Source of the DNA: Ardenticatenaceae bacterium | Lineage (GTDB): Bacteria > Chloroflexota > Anaerolineae > Promineifilales > Promineifilaceae | Direction: 5' to 3' | DNA: 64,000 nucleotides | Assembly (NCBI GenBank): GCA_020634395.1 | Contig: JACKBU010000003.1 | Location: 1-64,000, forward strand | Notes under the pieces: model-generated | What the model was told of the DNA's origin: nothing | What the model saw: only the letters and a program-made list of their open reading frames with translations | Database searches by the model: none | Part shown: piece after piece, positions 43,495-52,752 of the stretch | Position numbering within the stretch: position 1 is the stretch's first letter | Layout: every line of letters starts with the position of its first letter | Program-made: the position numbers and the translations under genes

Positions 43495-45477
43495 TCAATT
43501 TTCTGGGCTGTTGGCCAGGTCCAGCGCAAATAAGTTCCATAATTCCGAATCCTGCGTGGGGTCCAGAGTAAAATTGCGGACGGTGGGGCGAATGACGGCC
43601 AGCTTCAGCCGCATGAAGAGAGGGATCATGGGTAAGTTCTCGGCCAGCAGCCGCTGTGTCTCCTGGAAGTTTTCTTCGTAGCCGGACATGCCGGGCAGCA
43701 GTTCGCGTGCTTTGCGGCAGGCGGCATCGTACTCGGGCAGCCACCAGCCGGTATTGTTAAGGGCATCCCAACTGCCGTAAGGAGCGCCGGTCTGGGGATT
43801 GATACGGCCGTCTGGCCCCGTAATCTCCCAGGAGGCAAACAGGTGGCACATAGACTGGTCGCCGACAGGCCAGGCAATCTGCCCCATGTCGAAGCGGCGG
43901 CCAAACAGTGGGCTTTCCTCGCCGGCGGCGTACCATTCGCCTACGGGCAAATACTCGATTTCAGCGTCGACGCCGCAAGCACGCAAATCAGACTGGATCA
44001 TGGCCGTCAGAGGCTGGTTGATGGCGAACTCGGTCGTGGTGGTGAAGGTGATGTGGAAAGGCTCGCCGGTTTGGGGATCTTCACGCCAGCCATCCTGGTC
44101 GGTATCGCGGTAACCGGCGGCGTCCAAAACGGCCGTCGCCGCGGCCACATCATAGGGCCACTGTTGAATTTCCGGCGTAAAGAGAGGATGAATGGCCGGG
44201 ATCTGGCTGTGCATGACTTCGGAACGGCCGTAAAACAAGGCATCCACCATTGCCTGCCGATCCAGGCACATGGCCAACGCCTGGCGCACGCGCACATCTT
44301 CAAACCAGTCCGGGCGGCCCAGGTCATCCCCATAATTTCCCCAGGAATTAATGCCCAGCGTCACAGCTTCGTAAACCGCCCCAATCTGAAACACAGGCTG
44401 CAAAAGACCGGCGGCTTCCGCCTCCAAAAAGAGCGGCGCCTGGCTCAGGTCGACGGCCTCCTGGGTGACGATGTCGCAGGCACCGGCCAGAACCTGCGCC
44501 AGCCGCTGATCCGGATCCGGCAAGAAGCGGAAGGTCACGCTGTCCAGGTGTGGCAGCCCTTCAGCGGCACGGTAGTAGAAGGGGTTAGGCTCCAGGCGGA
44601 GATATTCGCCGGCTGCCCATTCCACCACCTGAAACGGCCCGTCGCCCAGCGGAAAGCGGTCGGAAGCTTCGGCCGTTAACAGATCAGCCGCCGTGTACTG
44701 CTGCCAGGCGTGCTGCGGCAGCGGTCCCCAAAAGTTGGTGAAAAAGGTAGCGTCGTGGAAGCCGGGCAGCCCAATCCAGCGCACGGTATCGTCGTCGACG
44801 GCCGTGTAACTGGCGGTGCGCTCGACTTTGCCCTTGGGCGCGGGTGTGTCTGGATGAGCGGCCAGGGTAAAACCGTAAACCGAATCGGCGGCGGTTACCG
44901 GTACCCCATCGGCCCACAGACGGGGCTTCAAGGTAAAGTCGGCGGCCAGTTGGGCCATAGTCAGCGGCGTTCCGGCGAAAACGGCCGTTTCGCCGTTGGC
45001 TAACTGCACCCGATCCCCCATCGACAGAACGACCACGTTGCCATCTATATCCACCACGCGGTCTCCGGTCTTGACCGTCACCTGCTGCCAGACGGCGTCG
45101 CCATCGCCTAGACTGGGCAGCTTTACCAGTCCCTGCGGCTGGTAGGCAAAGGAGAGGTGAGTGTAATCGTTTTCGTAAATAGCGTGCAGGATGGCTTTTT
45201 CGACGCGGGCGGCACGGCCGTAGCGGTACAGCGTTTCCGGTTCGCGCGGCAGGCACACGACCAGGTCTTTGCTGCCCGAATAGGTGGCTTCGGGCTGGAT
45301 AACGGCCGTGGCCGGTTCAACCGTTACTTCGGGGCGGGGCACAGGTGTGACAGTCTGCGGTTCTATCTCCACCGGCACACGACAGGCCGTCAGCAAAACG
45401 GCCGTGATCAACATCCCCCACAAAGAGCCTCGCCGCCTATAACTCGCCAGCGCGTACCTGAGCCATAAATGGTTCAT
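43495..45477 (-). CDS. Peptide-type ABC substrate-binding lipoprotein (family 5)
   Basis: A 660-residue solute-binding protein of the DppA/OppA family. The lipoprotein signal ends at LLTAC after MLITAVLLTAC. An ATG at 45414 just before this would avoid the 41-base overlap with the upstream gene. Family 5 features include YGFTLAAHPDTPAPKGK, GDGPFQVVEWAAGEYLRLEPNPFYY, the domain core FKPRLWADGVPVTAADSV-like segment and MIQSDLRACGVDAEIEYLPVGEW. It binds peptides, nickel or sugars in the family. No permease or ATPase gene is adjacent, so its transporter is elsewhere. It overlaps or closely follows the HExxH gene. Confidence 0.88.
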   Translation of the reverse strand: MNHLWLRYALASYRRRGSLWGMLITAVLLTACRVPVEIEPQTVTPVPRPEVTVEPATAVIQPEATYSGSKDLVVCLPREPETLYRYGRAARVEKAILHAIYENDYTHLSFAYQPQGLVKLPSLGDGDAVWQQVTVKTGDRVVDIDGNVVVLSMGDRVQLANGETAVFAGTPLTMAQLAADFTLKPRLWADGVPVTAADSVYGFTLAAHPDTPAPKGKVERTASYTAVDDDTVRWIGLPGFHDATFFTNFWGPLPQHAWQQYTAADLLTAEASDRFPLGDGPFQVVEWAAGEYLRLEPNPFYYRAAEGLPHLDSVTFRFLPDPDQRLAQVLAGACDIVTQEAVDLSQAPLFLEAEAAGLLQPVFQIGAVYEAVTLGINSWGNYGDDLGRPDWFEDVRVRQALAMCLDRQAMVDALFYGRSEVMHSQIPAIHPLFTPEIQQWPYDVAAATAVLDAAGYRDTDQDGWREDPQTGEPFHITFTTTTEFAINQPLTAMIQSDLRACGVDAEIEYLPVGEWYAAGEESPLFGRRFDMGQIAWPVGDQSMCHLFASWEITGPDGRINPQTGAPYGSWDALNNTGWWLPEYDAACRKARELLPGMSGYEENFQETQRLLAENLPMIPLFMRLKLAVIRPTVRNFTLDPTQDSELWNLFALDLANSPEN

Positions 45478-46228
45478 AAGCAGTTACATCGGAACCTTTT
45501 TCACGTAAAACAAAATAATCTTGTGTGATCTTCGCCTGCTGCTCTCGGTTAAAATCGCCAAAACATTTCCCGGCCTGGCAGGCGAGCTGCAACCCCGCGG
45601 CTCCCCCATAATTGTAACAATCTCGCTTCGTCTTGATAAGCATGTAGATTGCTTCGCCTAAATAACGAGAGCCGACGCGCTCATACTGGTAAACGTGCGT
45701 GAGTTCGTGAACCACCACGGGCAAGTTAGCGCGTGTGTGGCGACCGGAACGCGGCAGGTTGATGGTGTGCCAGGTGGCGAAGGCCAGATTGCCATTATAC
45801 TTAAAAACCAGTTCAAATAGGCCACCTTCAGCCACGCGCACATCGCCAAAGCGCAGGGCATCCGGCCCTAACACGCTGGCGAACATGGCGATTTCAGAAC
45901 CGGTCAAAGGGGTGGTGCGGGCGATGAGGTGCATAAAAAACTGAGCGATTTCTGGCCCGCCAAGCAGGTCGAAGCTGTGAACCAGCAGTTGGTGCAAGCC
46001 GTCAACGAACCGGCCGAGTTTCCAGCGTCCCCAGGCGGCACGAGCTTCTCCCGGGGTCTGCGACCATTCTGGCAGCAGGTAAACGAGGCCGCGTATACCT
46101 CGCCAGAGCGTGCTTAGCAGACGGCTCAATCGCAGTGGCAGGTCGCGCACCAGATTGATAGGCCACATGGATGCATCGCGGAGTCGTTCTGCCAGCCAGT
46201 AAAAAACGGCCGTTACTCTTCCTTTCAT
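45437..46228 (-). CDS. Unknown protein with HExxH zinc-binding motif
   Basis: A 263-residue protein. The first 45 residues are moderately hydrophobic with Arg, then a helical region follows. The zincin-type motif is VVVHELTHVYQYE (about 173-185, HELTH), similar to the DUF4157-like metallopeptidases with HELTHV. Other notable parts are TTPLTGSEIAMFASVLG and a Cys-containing CYNYGGAAGLQLACQAGKCFGDF. No third zinc ligand can be assigned with certainty. Peptidase activity is suggested but not proven. Its stop codon overlaps the start of the peptide-binding lipoprotein gene, so the two probably form an operon. Confidence 0.6.
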   Translation of the reverse strand: MKGRVTAVFYWLAERLRDASMWPINLVRDLPLRLSRLLSTLWRGIRGLVYLLPEWSQTPGEARAAWGRWKLGRFVDGLHQLLVHSFDLLGGPEIAQFFMHLIARTTPLTGSEIAMFASVLGPDALRFGDVRVAEGGLFELVFKYNGNLAFATWHTINLPRSGRHTRANLPVVVHELTHVYQYERVGSRYLGEAIYMLIKTKRDCYNYGGAAGLQLACQAGKCFGDFNREQQAKITQDYFVLREKGSDVTAYEPFMAQVRAGEL

Positions 46229-46453
46229 GGGTTTCCTTATCGCTATGATGAATCCGCTGTCTGCTTATCGCTCGCCAGACGCTACCCCACCCACACGCGT
46301 CACGGCCGTTACCAATCATACCCCAAAACCCCACGCCACGCAGTGGCAACCAGCCAGAAAACAAACTCGTGAATCAACAAGTTAACAAAGAGACTAAAGT
46401 CCTATATCAAACGCTACAGGTTTAGCAGATGTATGTTATGCTTAAGGCACAAT

Positions 46454-47092
46454 ATGAAACTAAACGAGCCATCGCGTAAATGGCAAGAACGCCAGCACCA
46501 TTTAGTAGTTCACGCCAATGCGACCGCTTTTGCCGAGTTGTGTGAAACAGCCCTGCCTCACCTCGCCCAGTTCCTCCACTTGCAGTTCCCACAGTTCGAG
46601 GATTCGCTGCATCAAATGACGGCAATAGACGTCCTGCTGGCCTATCATGCTCAACCAGACAAATATGATCCGGCCAAACTATCTCTGTTTGCTTATCTGC
46701 GGATGGCCGCTCGTCGCGATTTCCTCAACGCGATTGACAAACGTCAACGCTATAACCGCCGGCTCCTAAATATTAACGATCCAGGCACACAATATCTGAT
46801 GCCCCACCAACAATCACTGGAAGAGTCATTTTTAGTGGATGAGTGGCTGTACCAATATACCGCGCTCACGCAAGAAGAGTTCATCGAAGCCCTAAACGCC
46901 ACACTTGACGAGCAGGATCAAAAAATATTCTCCCTGATGTTGGACGGCGTGCGCGAAACGTCTGCCTACGCAGACGTGATGGGGCTCCTGCTCGAAAGTA
47001 AGCAGACACAACAAAGAGAAGTAAAACGCGCCAAAGACCGGGTGATCAAAAAACTGCAGCGCTTCGGAGCCAACGTAAAGGGCAGCCTCTGA
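46454..47092 (+). CDS. ECF-like RNA polymerase sigma factor
   Basis: A 212-residue protein, start chosen at the ATG at 46454 (MKLNEPSRKWQE), with AAGG six bases upstream. A sigma region-2-like helix set is seen at YDPAKLSLFAYLRMAARRDFLNAIDKRQR (about 73-101, shown as YDPAKLSLFAYLRM and RRDFLNAIDKR). A region-4-like part follows at LDEQDQKIFSLMLDGVRE and QREVKRAKDRVIKKLQRF. This is the layout of ECF sigma factors. It is followed by a FecR protein, as in many ECF operons. An anti-sigma role for that FecR protein is inferred. A recognisable -35/-10 promoter is not visible upstream. Confidence 0.72.
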   Translation: MKLNEPSRKWQERQHHLVVHANATAFAELCETALPHLAQFLHLQFPQFEDSLHQMTAIDVLLAYHAQPDKYDPAKLSLFAYLRMAARRDFLNAIDKRQRYNRRLLNINDPGTQYLMPHQQSLEESFLVDEWLYQYTALTQEEFIEALNATLDEQDQKIFSLMLDGVRETSAYADVMGLLLESKQTQQREVKRAKDRVIKKLQRFGANVKGSL

Positions 47093-47198
47093 AAACCGTA
47101 TCTTCTCACTGGGTCGGACTCTCTCGGACCATAAAATCATTCTATATCAGCCATTTTGTCGAACTTTCTCATTGGGATCGGAACTATAAGTACAAGGC

Positions 47199-48671
47199 AT
47201 GATTTTTAGAAAGTATCAGAGTGAAGAGCACATGAACCCCCAGACAACCGACAAATCCACTTTTCTTCTCCAGCAAATGGCACAGCGGGCCGCCAGTGAT
47301 AAAAATCTGTTGGCCTACCACTTTAACGCATATGGGAAGAAAAAAGGGATAGACTGGGGTCAGCTTGCAGAGAATTGGCATATTCAATCCGATCAACTCG
47401 CAAAATTAGCACTCTGTCGCCGGCCATCATCCATAAACGAGGATTCAGAACTGAACCAAATTAGCACTTATACCGGCGTAGATAAACGAGTGTTAAAACA
47501 ATTACTTGAGTCGTTAGAAGAGCAACCGCAAATAAAACACATGAAGGAAAAACCTGTTTATTGGAATAGAGCCGGAAGTATTACTTTCAGACGCCGTGTG
47601 TGGGCAATTGGGGTCGCTTTCCTTATCTTTTTACTCTTCAGTGCGTTTGTTGTGGCGCAACCACCGCAGGGCACGGAAGCCACCCTCGTTATTTCCGCGG
47701 GCGAGGCGACTGTTACACAAAAAGGCAACGTGCCGCTGCTCTTTCGAGTGTCTGACGTAAATGTTTCTAGCGGGCAGGCGTTGGCTGTTCATGCCGGCGA
47801 CAAAATTGCGTTGCAAAGCGGGGCTGTTGGCCAGCTACGCTTGTTTGGCGGCAGCACTGTAGATCTGGCCGGGGGAACTTCGCTGGAGATCACGGAGCTT
47901 GTTACTGACCAGAGCACCTATCGCGTGCGGCTAAATATGTTAGCCGGCCGCACCGTAAGCCGGGTGGTTCGGGCGCTGGGCATTGGCGATGCGTTTGAGG
48001 TTAGAACGCCATCGTCTACTGCTTCAGTACGCGGCACAGTTTTCACCGTCGAGGTGGTTGCACAAGATGCGTCTTACTTTTCTTGTGATGAGGGCGTCGT
48101 ACACATTGTGTTGGGCGACGAAAGTGTAGATATTCATCCTGGGGAAGAGGTGAATGCTGTTGTAGGACGGCCGTTAACCGTTCAACCTCAAGCCGCACCG
48201 CAACCAACCCCCGTACCCACACCTGCGCCCACGGCTACGTCTCGCCCCACGCCTACGGCCGTTCCCACCAACACCCCGGAGCCAACCGCGGCCCCCGAGA
48301 GAGGCAAATTCTCCGGTAAAACAACCGTTGCCGCCAGTGCAACAGCCGCCGCAGACGAAGAACTTGTAAGCAAAGTGCCACTGCTGCCTTCCGCCCCTTC
48401 TCCCGGTGGAGATGATCCGTCTTCTGACGGCGCTACCGATCCCGATAAAGTCAAACCGGAAAAGACACCCAGTTCTCCCTCCCAGGTGCCCGGCAAACCG
48501 CCCGCCGACACGCCCGGCAACGGCAATCCGCCTGACGCGGGTGGTCTTCCTCCAGGGCAAGGGGGCACACCGCCCGGCCAGGAAGACAAACCGCCTAACG
48601 ACAATAACGGCAACGGCAACAACAACGGAGGTGGAAATAACAACGGTGGCGGAGGCGGTAAAAACAAGTAA
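47199..48671 (+). CDS. FecR-domain membrane protein with Pro/Gly-rich tail
   Basis: A 490-residue protein. The N-terminal cytoplasmic part (1-120) is helical. One membrane helix lies at about 127-152 (VWAIGVAFLIFLLFSAFVV). A FecR domain follows (about 160-325), with LVISAGEATVTQKG, LFGGSTVDLAGG and RTPSSTASVRGTVFTVEV. The last 160 residues are a low-complexity Pro/Thr then Gly/Asn-rich tail reminiscent of cell-wall spanning segments. The ATG at 47199 is poorly served by a ribosome site, and the ATG at 47232 (MNPQTTDKSTF) is an alternative. It lies 106 bases after the sigma-factor gene. FecR proteins pass surface signals to sigma factors, so it may regulate that sigma. The gene ends in a terminator. 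Confidence 0.82.
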   Translation: MIFRKYQSEEHMNPQTTDKSTFLLQQMAQRAASDKNLLAYHFNAYGKKKGIDWGQLAENWHIQSDQLAKLALCRRPSSINEDSELNQISTYTGVDKRVLKQLLESLEEQPQIKHMKEKPVYWNRAGSITFRRRVWAIGVAFLIFLLFSAFVVAQPPQGTEATLVISAGEATVTQKGNVPLLFRVSDVNVSSGQALAVHAGDKIALQSGAVGQLRLFGGSTVDLAGGTSLEITELVTDQSTYRVRLNMLAGRTVSRVVRALGIGDAFEVRTPSSTASVRGTVFTVEVVAQDASYFSCDEGVVHIVLGDESVDIHPGEEVNAVVGRPLTVQPQAAPQPTPVPTPAPTATSRPTPTAVPTNTPEPTAAPERGKFSGKTTVAASATAAADEELVSKVPLLPSAPSPGGDDPSSDGATDPDKVKPEKTPSSPSQVPGKPPADTPGNGNPPDAGGLPPGQGGTPPGQEDKPPNDNNGNGNNNGGGNNNGGGGGKNK

Positions 48672-48693
48672 CTGTTTTAACGGGTGATAGTTC

Positions 48694-48724
48694 AAGCCGG
48701 CAGCGAAAACTGCCGGCTTTTTTT
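48694..48724 (+). terminator. Terminator of the sigma-FecR operon
   Basis: A perfect 10-bp stem (aagccggcag and complement), a 6-base loop and seven Ts form a textbook intrinsic terminator 23 bases after the FecR stop codon. Confidence 0.92.
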
Positions 48725-48732
48725 GTGGAAAA

Positions 48733-51576
48733 TCAGGCCTGTTCCGACAAAGATTGTGTTTGGTACTTATTCATGATCTCCCGCCGTCGGCGCGCTTCGA
48801 TAGATAAGCGGAACGCCATCACCATCACATAGCTGACGAGAATGGTGAGTAGGGGGAACAAAATGTCCAGCATAAGGCCTGATAAATCAAAAAGCCAGAC
48901 GGCCGCGATAAAATAAGCTGCCCCTAAGGCCAGCATAATCAGCAGCCCCGACCAGGGACGATCGCACAGCAGGCCGGTCAGCAGCCCCAATCCCAGCAAG
49001 ATGAACAGCCGGACCAAATATCCAGGTCGGCTGATGAAGTGACTCGACCAGATAGATTCGATTACGTTGGCTAAAATCTCGACGCCGTACATCGGACGGC
49101 CGTTACTTACCGGCGTCAGATAGCGGTCTGGTTCGGCGGTGGCCGTCATGCCCACCAGGACGATCTTGTCTTTGAACACGTCTGCTGGCACGTTGCCCTC
49201 TAACACATCCTGATAACTAACCATGCGAAATATGGATTCACCCGGCTGCTCAGGCGGCCCGGCATAGTAGATGATCATCTCGCTGAAAGGCAAAACCGGT
49301 ATCTCCCGCCCCAGCACTGTCAGTTTGTTGCGCTCAATCGACGGTAGAGGCGCCGACCCCAGGTCCAAATACGTGCGCAGCGCACTAAGAGCCAGACTGG
49401 GATATTGCTCACCGTCCACTCCGGCAACCATGGGAAGCTGCCGAATATACCCGTCTTCATCGTGGAGGATGTTGGTGTGGCCCACGGCCGTTCCGGCTTC
49501 GAGCAGCGCCGGTTGTGGCAAAACAAATTTTTCGTAGCGCACCTCACCCGGTTCGTCGCGGATGGCATCGCCAAAACCCAAGACCGGCTGCACCACGTTT
49601 CCCGCCGCTTCCATCGCCTGCTGCAAAACAGCATCGTCCGGCGTTTCCGCTTCAAATAAAAAGTCGAAAACGATGGCTCCCGCTCCGGCAGCATTCAGCC
49701 GATCGATTAACGCCGCGTGGAGCGAACGCGGCCAGCTGTCCCAACGGCCGTAAGCAGCCAGGCTGGCATCGTCTACAGCCACAATGGTCACAATGCCGCT
49801 CACCGGATACGGCTCCAACAAGCTGTCGCGCATTTGGGCGCTGGGCTGCGTAAACCATCCGCCCAACATCAATAAAAAAATCACCACGCCCACGATCAAA
49901 CCGATAATACCGCGGGCCGCGATCTGGTTTTGGTTATCTCTCAGCAGGCGCTGCTGCATCTGCTGGCTGCGCAAACGCAGGCGAACTGCCACCGGAACCT
50001 GCCGCGGCAGACCGCCGGCTGCCGATTGGGCCAGACTTAACGCATTCAGCGCCTGGGGATTGGCTTCAGCGGCAAGGAGGGTAGAAACGGCCGTTTCGCT
50101 GCCAACCTTCCCAATCAGTTGCGCCGCCAATTCTTGCCCGGACAGGGCCATTTGGGCCAAAGCCTCATCTTCGTTCACGCCAATGCCCACTGTCCGCCAG
50201 CCAGAGGCCGGGCGAAGAGTGTGCCACAAGATGCGCAGTGTTTTTTCCTGGTCGGTGGCATGGGCAGTGGATGCAGCGATTTGTACCAGACGTGCCTGCG
50301 CAGCGGCCGATAAAGCGGGCGGCGCCGTTTCGGCCGTAAGCAGCTTGCTCATAAGTGAGAGGGCCTGGGAAACGGCCGTTTCTCCCTCCAGCAGCAGCGT
50401 TTGCTCGCACGCCAGCCACACCTGCGGCGAGTCAGACAGTTCTTGCTGCCAGTAATCCACTTCATATCCGTGCGCCAGAGCGCCTCGCAGCACAAACAGT
50501 TCCCAGCCGTCAAACTCCTGAAAAGCATGATGATCCTGCCGGTACACTTCGCTCAGGAGCGCCAGATGGCTTAACCTGGCCGGGAACTCTTCTCTTGTTG
50601 GCTGCCAGTTGGCTAAAAACGGCCGTAAAAGATGCCGCGCGTCAGCGGCCTCCGCCTCGCGATCCGCCATCTCGTCCACTGCCAGAGCCTGGCCGGCGAA
50701 CGTCTCTTTGCGCTTTCCGGCTGCGCGCAGTATCAGTTCCAAAGCCGCTTCGGCGGTGGCAGGACGCTCCGCCCAATGAAAGGCGGTCAACTGGCGCAAA
50801 GCCAGCGTCAACGCCGACGGCAAAGAAGGATCAAAATCCTGCAAATCCGGCAGTTGTCCGTCAAACTGAAACTGTTGAGAAGCGAGATTATCCGTGCCTT
50901 CCCAGGGTAGCTTTCCGGTTAGCATCTCAAAAATGACAATGCCCAGGCTGTAAACATCGGACTGGGGAACGACGGTTAAACGATTATGCTGTTCAAACGG
51001 CGCATAAGCCTGCGTGCCGCGACCTGTGTGGATGGGCATGGTTTCGGCCGTCAGTTGCTTCGCCAGCCCAAAGTCCGATAAAAAGACTCTATTCTGGCTG
51101 TCCAACAGGATGTTGCTGGGCTTCAGGTCGCGATGCACCAAAGAATGGGCATGCAAAAAGGAGAGGGCCGTCGCAATTTGGACCGTTAGCTCCAGCGTAT
51201 CGGCCAGCGAAAGTGGCCCAGAGAGCAACAAATCGGCCAACGAGCCCATAGAGGCATAGCGCATGACAAAAAAGTAAAACTGATCATCAACGGCGCCGTA
51301 TGTGTAGATAGGCAAAATATGGGGATGATTAAGATTAGCTATCAGGCGTGTCTGGCGTTCAAAGTTCCGGGCCGTCTGGGCAGAAGCGACAGAGTCATAA
51401 CTCAACAGATGCATGAATTTGACGACGACAACTCGTTCGTCGATCTCATCCCAAGCCGTCCAGATTTCGGCCTCCCCTCCTAAACCAATCCGCTCCAGCA
51501 GAACACAGGTTTCCAGACGGTAACCACGTTTTAAGAAATCTGTTAATAAAGTTTCAGGCTGTGTACTTGTGTTCAT
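48733..51576 (-). CDS. Ser/Thr protein kinase with C-terminal CHASE2 sensor
   Basis: A 947-residue transmembrane kinase (ATG at 51576; residue numbers count from a TTG one codon earlier). The N-terminal kinase has the P-loop IGLGGEAEIW (31-40), K54, E74, HRDLKPSN (149-156), DFG (169-171) and an APFE-type loop. A helical region with TPR-like character spans about 300-560. A membrane helix follows (about 570), then an extracellular CHASE2 domain with VDDASLAAYGRWDSWPR and IVFDFLFEAETPDD, and three C-terminal helices with a short coil. CHASE2 normally sits upstream of the output domain, so the reversed order is unusual. It converges with the FecR gene and is divergent from the FHA gene, suggesting one signalling unit. 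Confidence 0.9.
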   Translation of the reverse strand: MNTSTQPETLLTDFLKRGYRLETCVLLERIGLGGEAEIWTAWDEIDERVVVVKFMHLLSYDSVASAQTARNFERQTRLIANLNHPHILPIYTYGAVDDQFYFFVMRYASMGSLADLLLSGPLSLADTLELTVQIATALSFLHAHSLVHRDLKPSNILLDSQNRVFLSDFGLAKQLTAETMPIHTGRGTQAYAPFEQHNRLTVVPQSDVYSLGIVIFEMLTGKLPWEGTDNLASQQFQFDGQLPDLQDFDPSLPSALTLALRQLTAFHWAERPATAEAALELILRAAGKRKETFAGQALAVDEMADREAEAADARHLLRPFLANWQPTREEFPARLSHLALLSEVYRQDHHAFQEFDGWELFVLRGALAHGYEVDYWQQELSDSPQVWLACEQTLLLEGETAVSQALSLMSKLLTAETAPPALSAAAQARLVQIAASTAHATDQEKTLRILWHTLRPASGWRTVGIGVNEDEALAQMALSGQELAAQLIGKVGSETAVSTLLAAEANPQALNALSLAQSAAGGLPRQVPVAVRLRLRSQQMQQRLLRDNQNQIAARGIIGLIVGVVIFLLMLGGWFTQPSAQMRDSLLEPYPVSGIVTIVAVDDASLAAYGRWDSWPRSLHAALIDRLNAAGAGAIVFDFLFEAETPDDAVLQQAMEAAGNVVQPVLGFGDAIRDEPGEVRYEKFVLPQPALLEAGTAVGHTNILHDEDGYIRQLPMVAGVDGEQYPSLALSALRTYLDLGSAPLPSIERNKLTVLGREIPVLPFSEMIIYYAGPPEQPGESIFRMVSYQDVLEGNVPADVFKDKIVLVGMTATAEPDRYLTPVSNGRPMYGVEILANVIESIWSSHFISRPGYLVRLFILLGLGLLTGLLCDRPWSGLLIMLALGAAYFIAAVWLFDLSGLMLDILFPLLTILVSYVMVMAFRLSIEARRRREIMNKYQTQSLSEQA

Positions 51577-51750
51577 CAAAAAATGCCAGCTTAGCGATAC
51601 ATTTTTCCGATACTGCTGGACAATCTGTCAGGAACAGGCCATACTTCGAGATGTACCGCGGCTCGGCTCTATTTACCTGAACGGAAAGGATTTCGTGCGA
51701 CCATTATACCCAAAGACAAACAGAAGCACGTTCAGTAGATTGTAATTATC

Positions 51751-52752
51751 ATGTCCCAAGATATATTTTGCCCACGATGTCACAGAAAAAATAATGCCGC
51801 GTCTGAAGAGTGCAGCTACTGTGGCGCCGATTTGCGCAGCAGCCAAGCCAATATGCGGACCACCAGAAACGTCCCTCTGGCTGCCGAAACCCCGGAAATT
51901 GTTTCGCCATGTACCGAGCGAAAAGTGGCAATTCCCCCTGGAGGAATCGGCTTGCTTTTCGATAAAGACCAGTCCATTATCCGGGAGTCGAATGACAGTT
52001 TTATTTTAGGTCGTTATGGCCAGACCGTTATCACCTCATCGACATTTATCGACTTGGTGAACTACGGTGCGACCGAACTGGGTGTTTCGCGGAATCATGC
52101 TCGTATTTCGTATGAGAACGGCACGTTTGTTGTGGAGGATTTGGAAAGCACCAACGGTTCCTGGCTTAACGACACGCAACTGACGCCAGGACAGTTTTAT
52201 CCTTTGCAAAACAATGATCGGTTGGTGCTGGGGCGGCTGGGCATGTGTATCTGCCTGGGAGAACGGCCGTTGCCACAGGCGCCCAGCATCACGTTTTCTC
52301 TACAAAACGAACCGGCTTTGGACAAAAAAGGGCCATACGCGCTATCGCTGCCCATTCTGCAGAAGGAGATACTACCCTATCTGGAAGCCCTCGCTTTTGT
52401 GCAGGAAGGCATCGACGCCGGCGTAAAACGGCCGTCCTCGCCCCTCCTCCTCTTGTCAATTCAGGCCGCTGGCAGCAAAGGCGCCATGATCAAGGCCAGT
52501 GGAGTAATTGACGCCGTGAGTTCGGTCGCCGACCGCGTCTCTGCCTGGCGAAACCTGCATTCGGACAGCATCGGCAGCAAACCGCAGGAGGTCGATCCCA
52601 TCATTTACCAAAGCCTGGTTCAACTGGTCGCCGTCATCCTGGCCGATCATAACGCGGTGCTTAATTCCCAAGAAAAATTTGAGGTCGTAGAAAAGCTATC
52701 TCCCCAGATCGCCTTCCTCGCCCTGAACCCCCTGACCCTCTCCACCGAATAA
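51751..52752 (+). CDS. Zinc-ribbon FHA domain protein
   Basis: A 333-residue soluble protein. The N-terminal zinc ribbon is CPRCHRKNNAASEECSYCG (7-25, two CxxC). The FHA domain spans about 70-165, with FILGRYG, LGVSRNHARISYENG (the phosphothreonine-binding S/R/H positions) and VEDLESTNGSWLND. A helical C-terminal half of unknown type follows, including LPILQKEILPYLEALAFVQEGID and DPIIYQSLVQLVAVILADHN. FHA domains bind phosphothreonine peptides, so it is a likely reader of the divergent kinase. Its stop codon directly abuts the stop codon of the convergent PBP gene with no gap. Confidence 0.9.
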   Translation: MSQDIFCPRCHRKNNAASEECSYCGADLRSSQANMRTTRNVPLAAETPEIVSPCTERKVAIPPGGIGLLFDKDQSIIRESNDSFILGRYGQTVITSSTFIDLVNYGATELGVSRNHARISYENGTFVVEDLESTNGSWLNDTQLTPGQFYPLQNNDRLVLGRLGMCICLGERPLPQAPSITFSLQNEPALDKKGPYALSLPILQKEILPYLEALAFVQEGIDAGVKRPSSPLLLLSIQAAGSKGAMIKASGVIDAVSSVADRVSAWRNLHSDSIGSKPQEVDPIIYQSLVQLVAVILADHNAVLNSQEKFEVVEKLSPQIAFLALNPLTLSTE

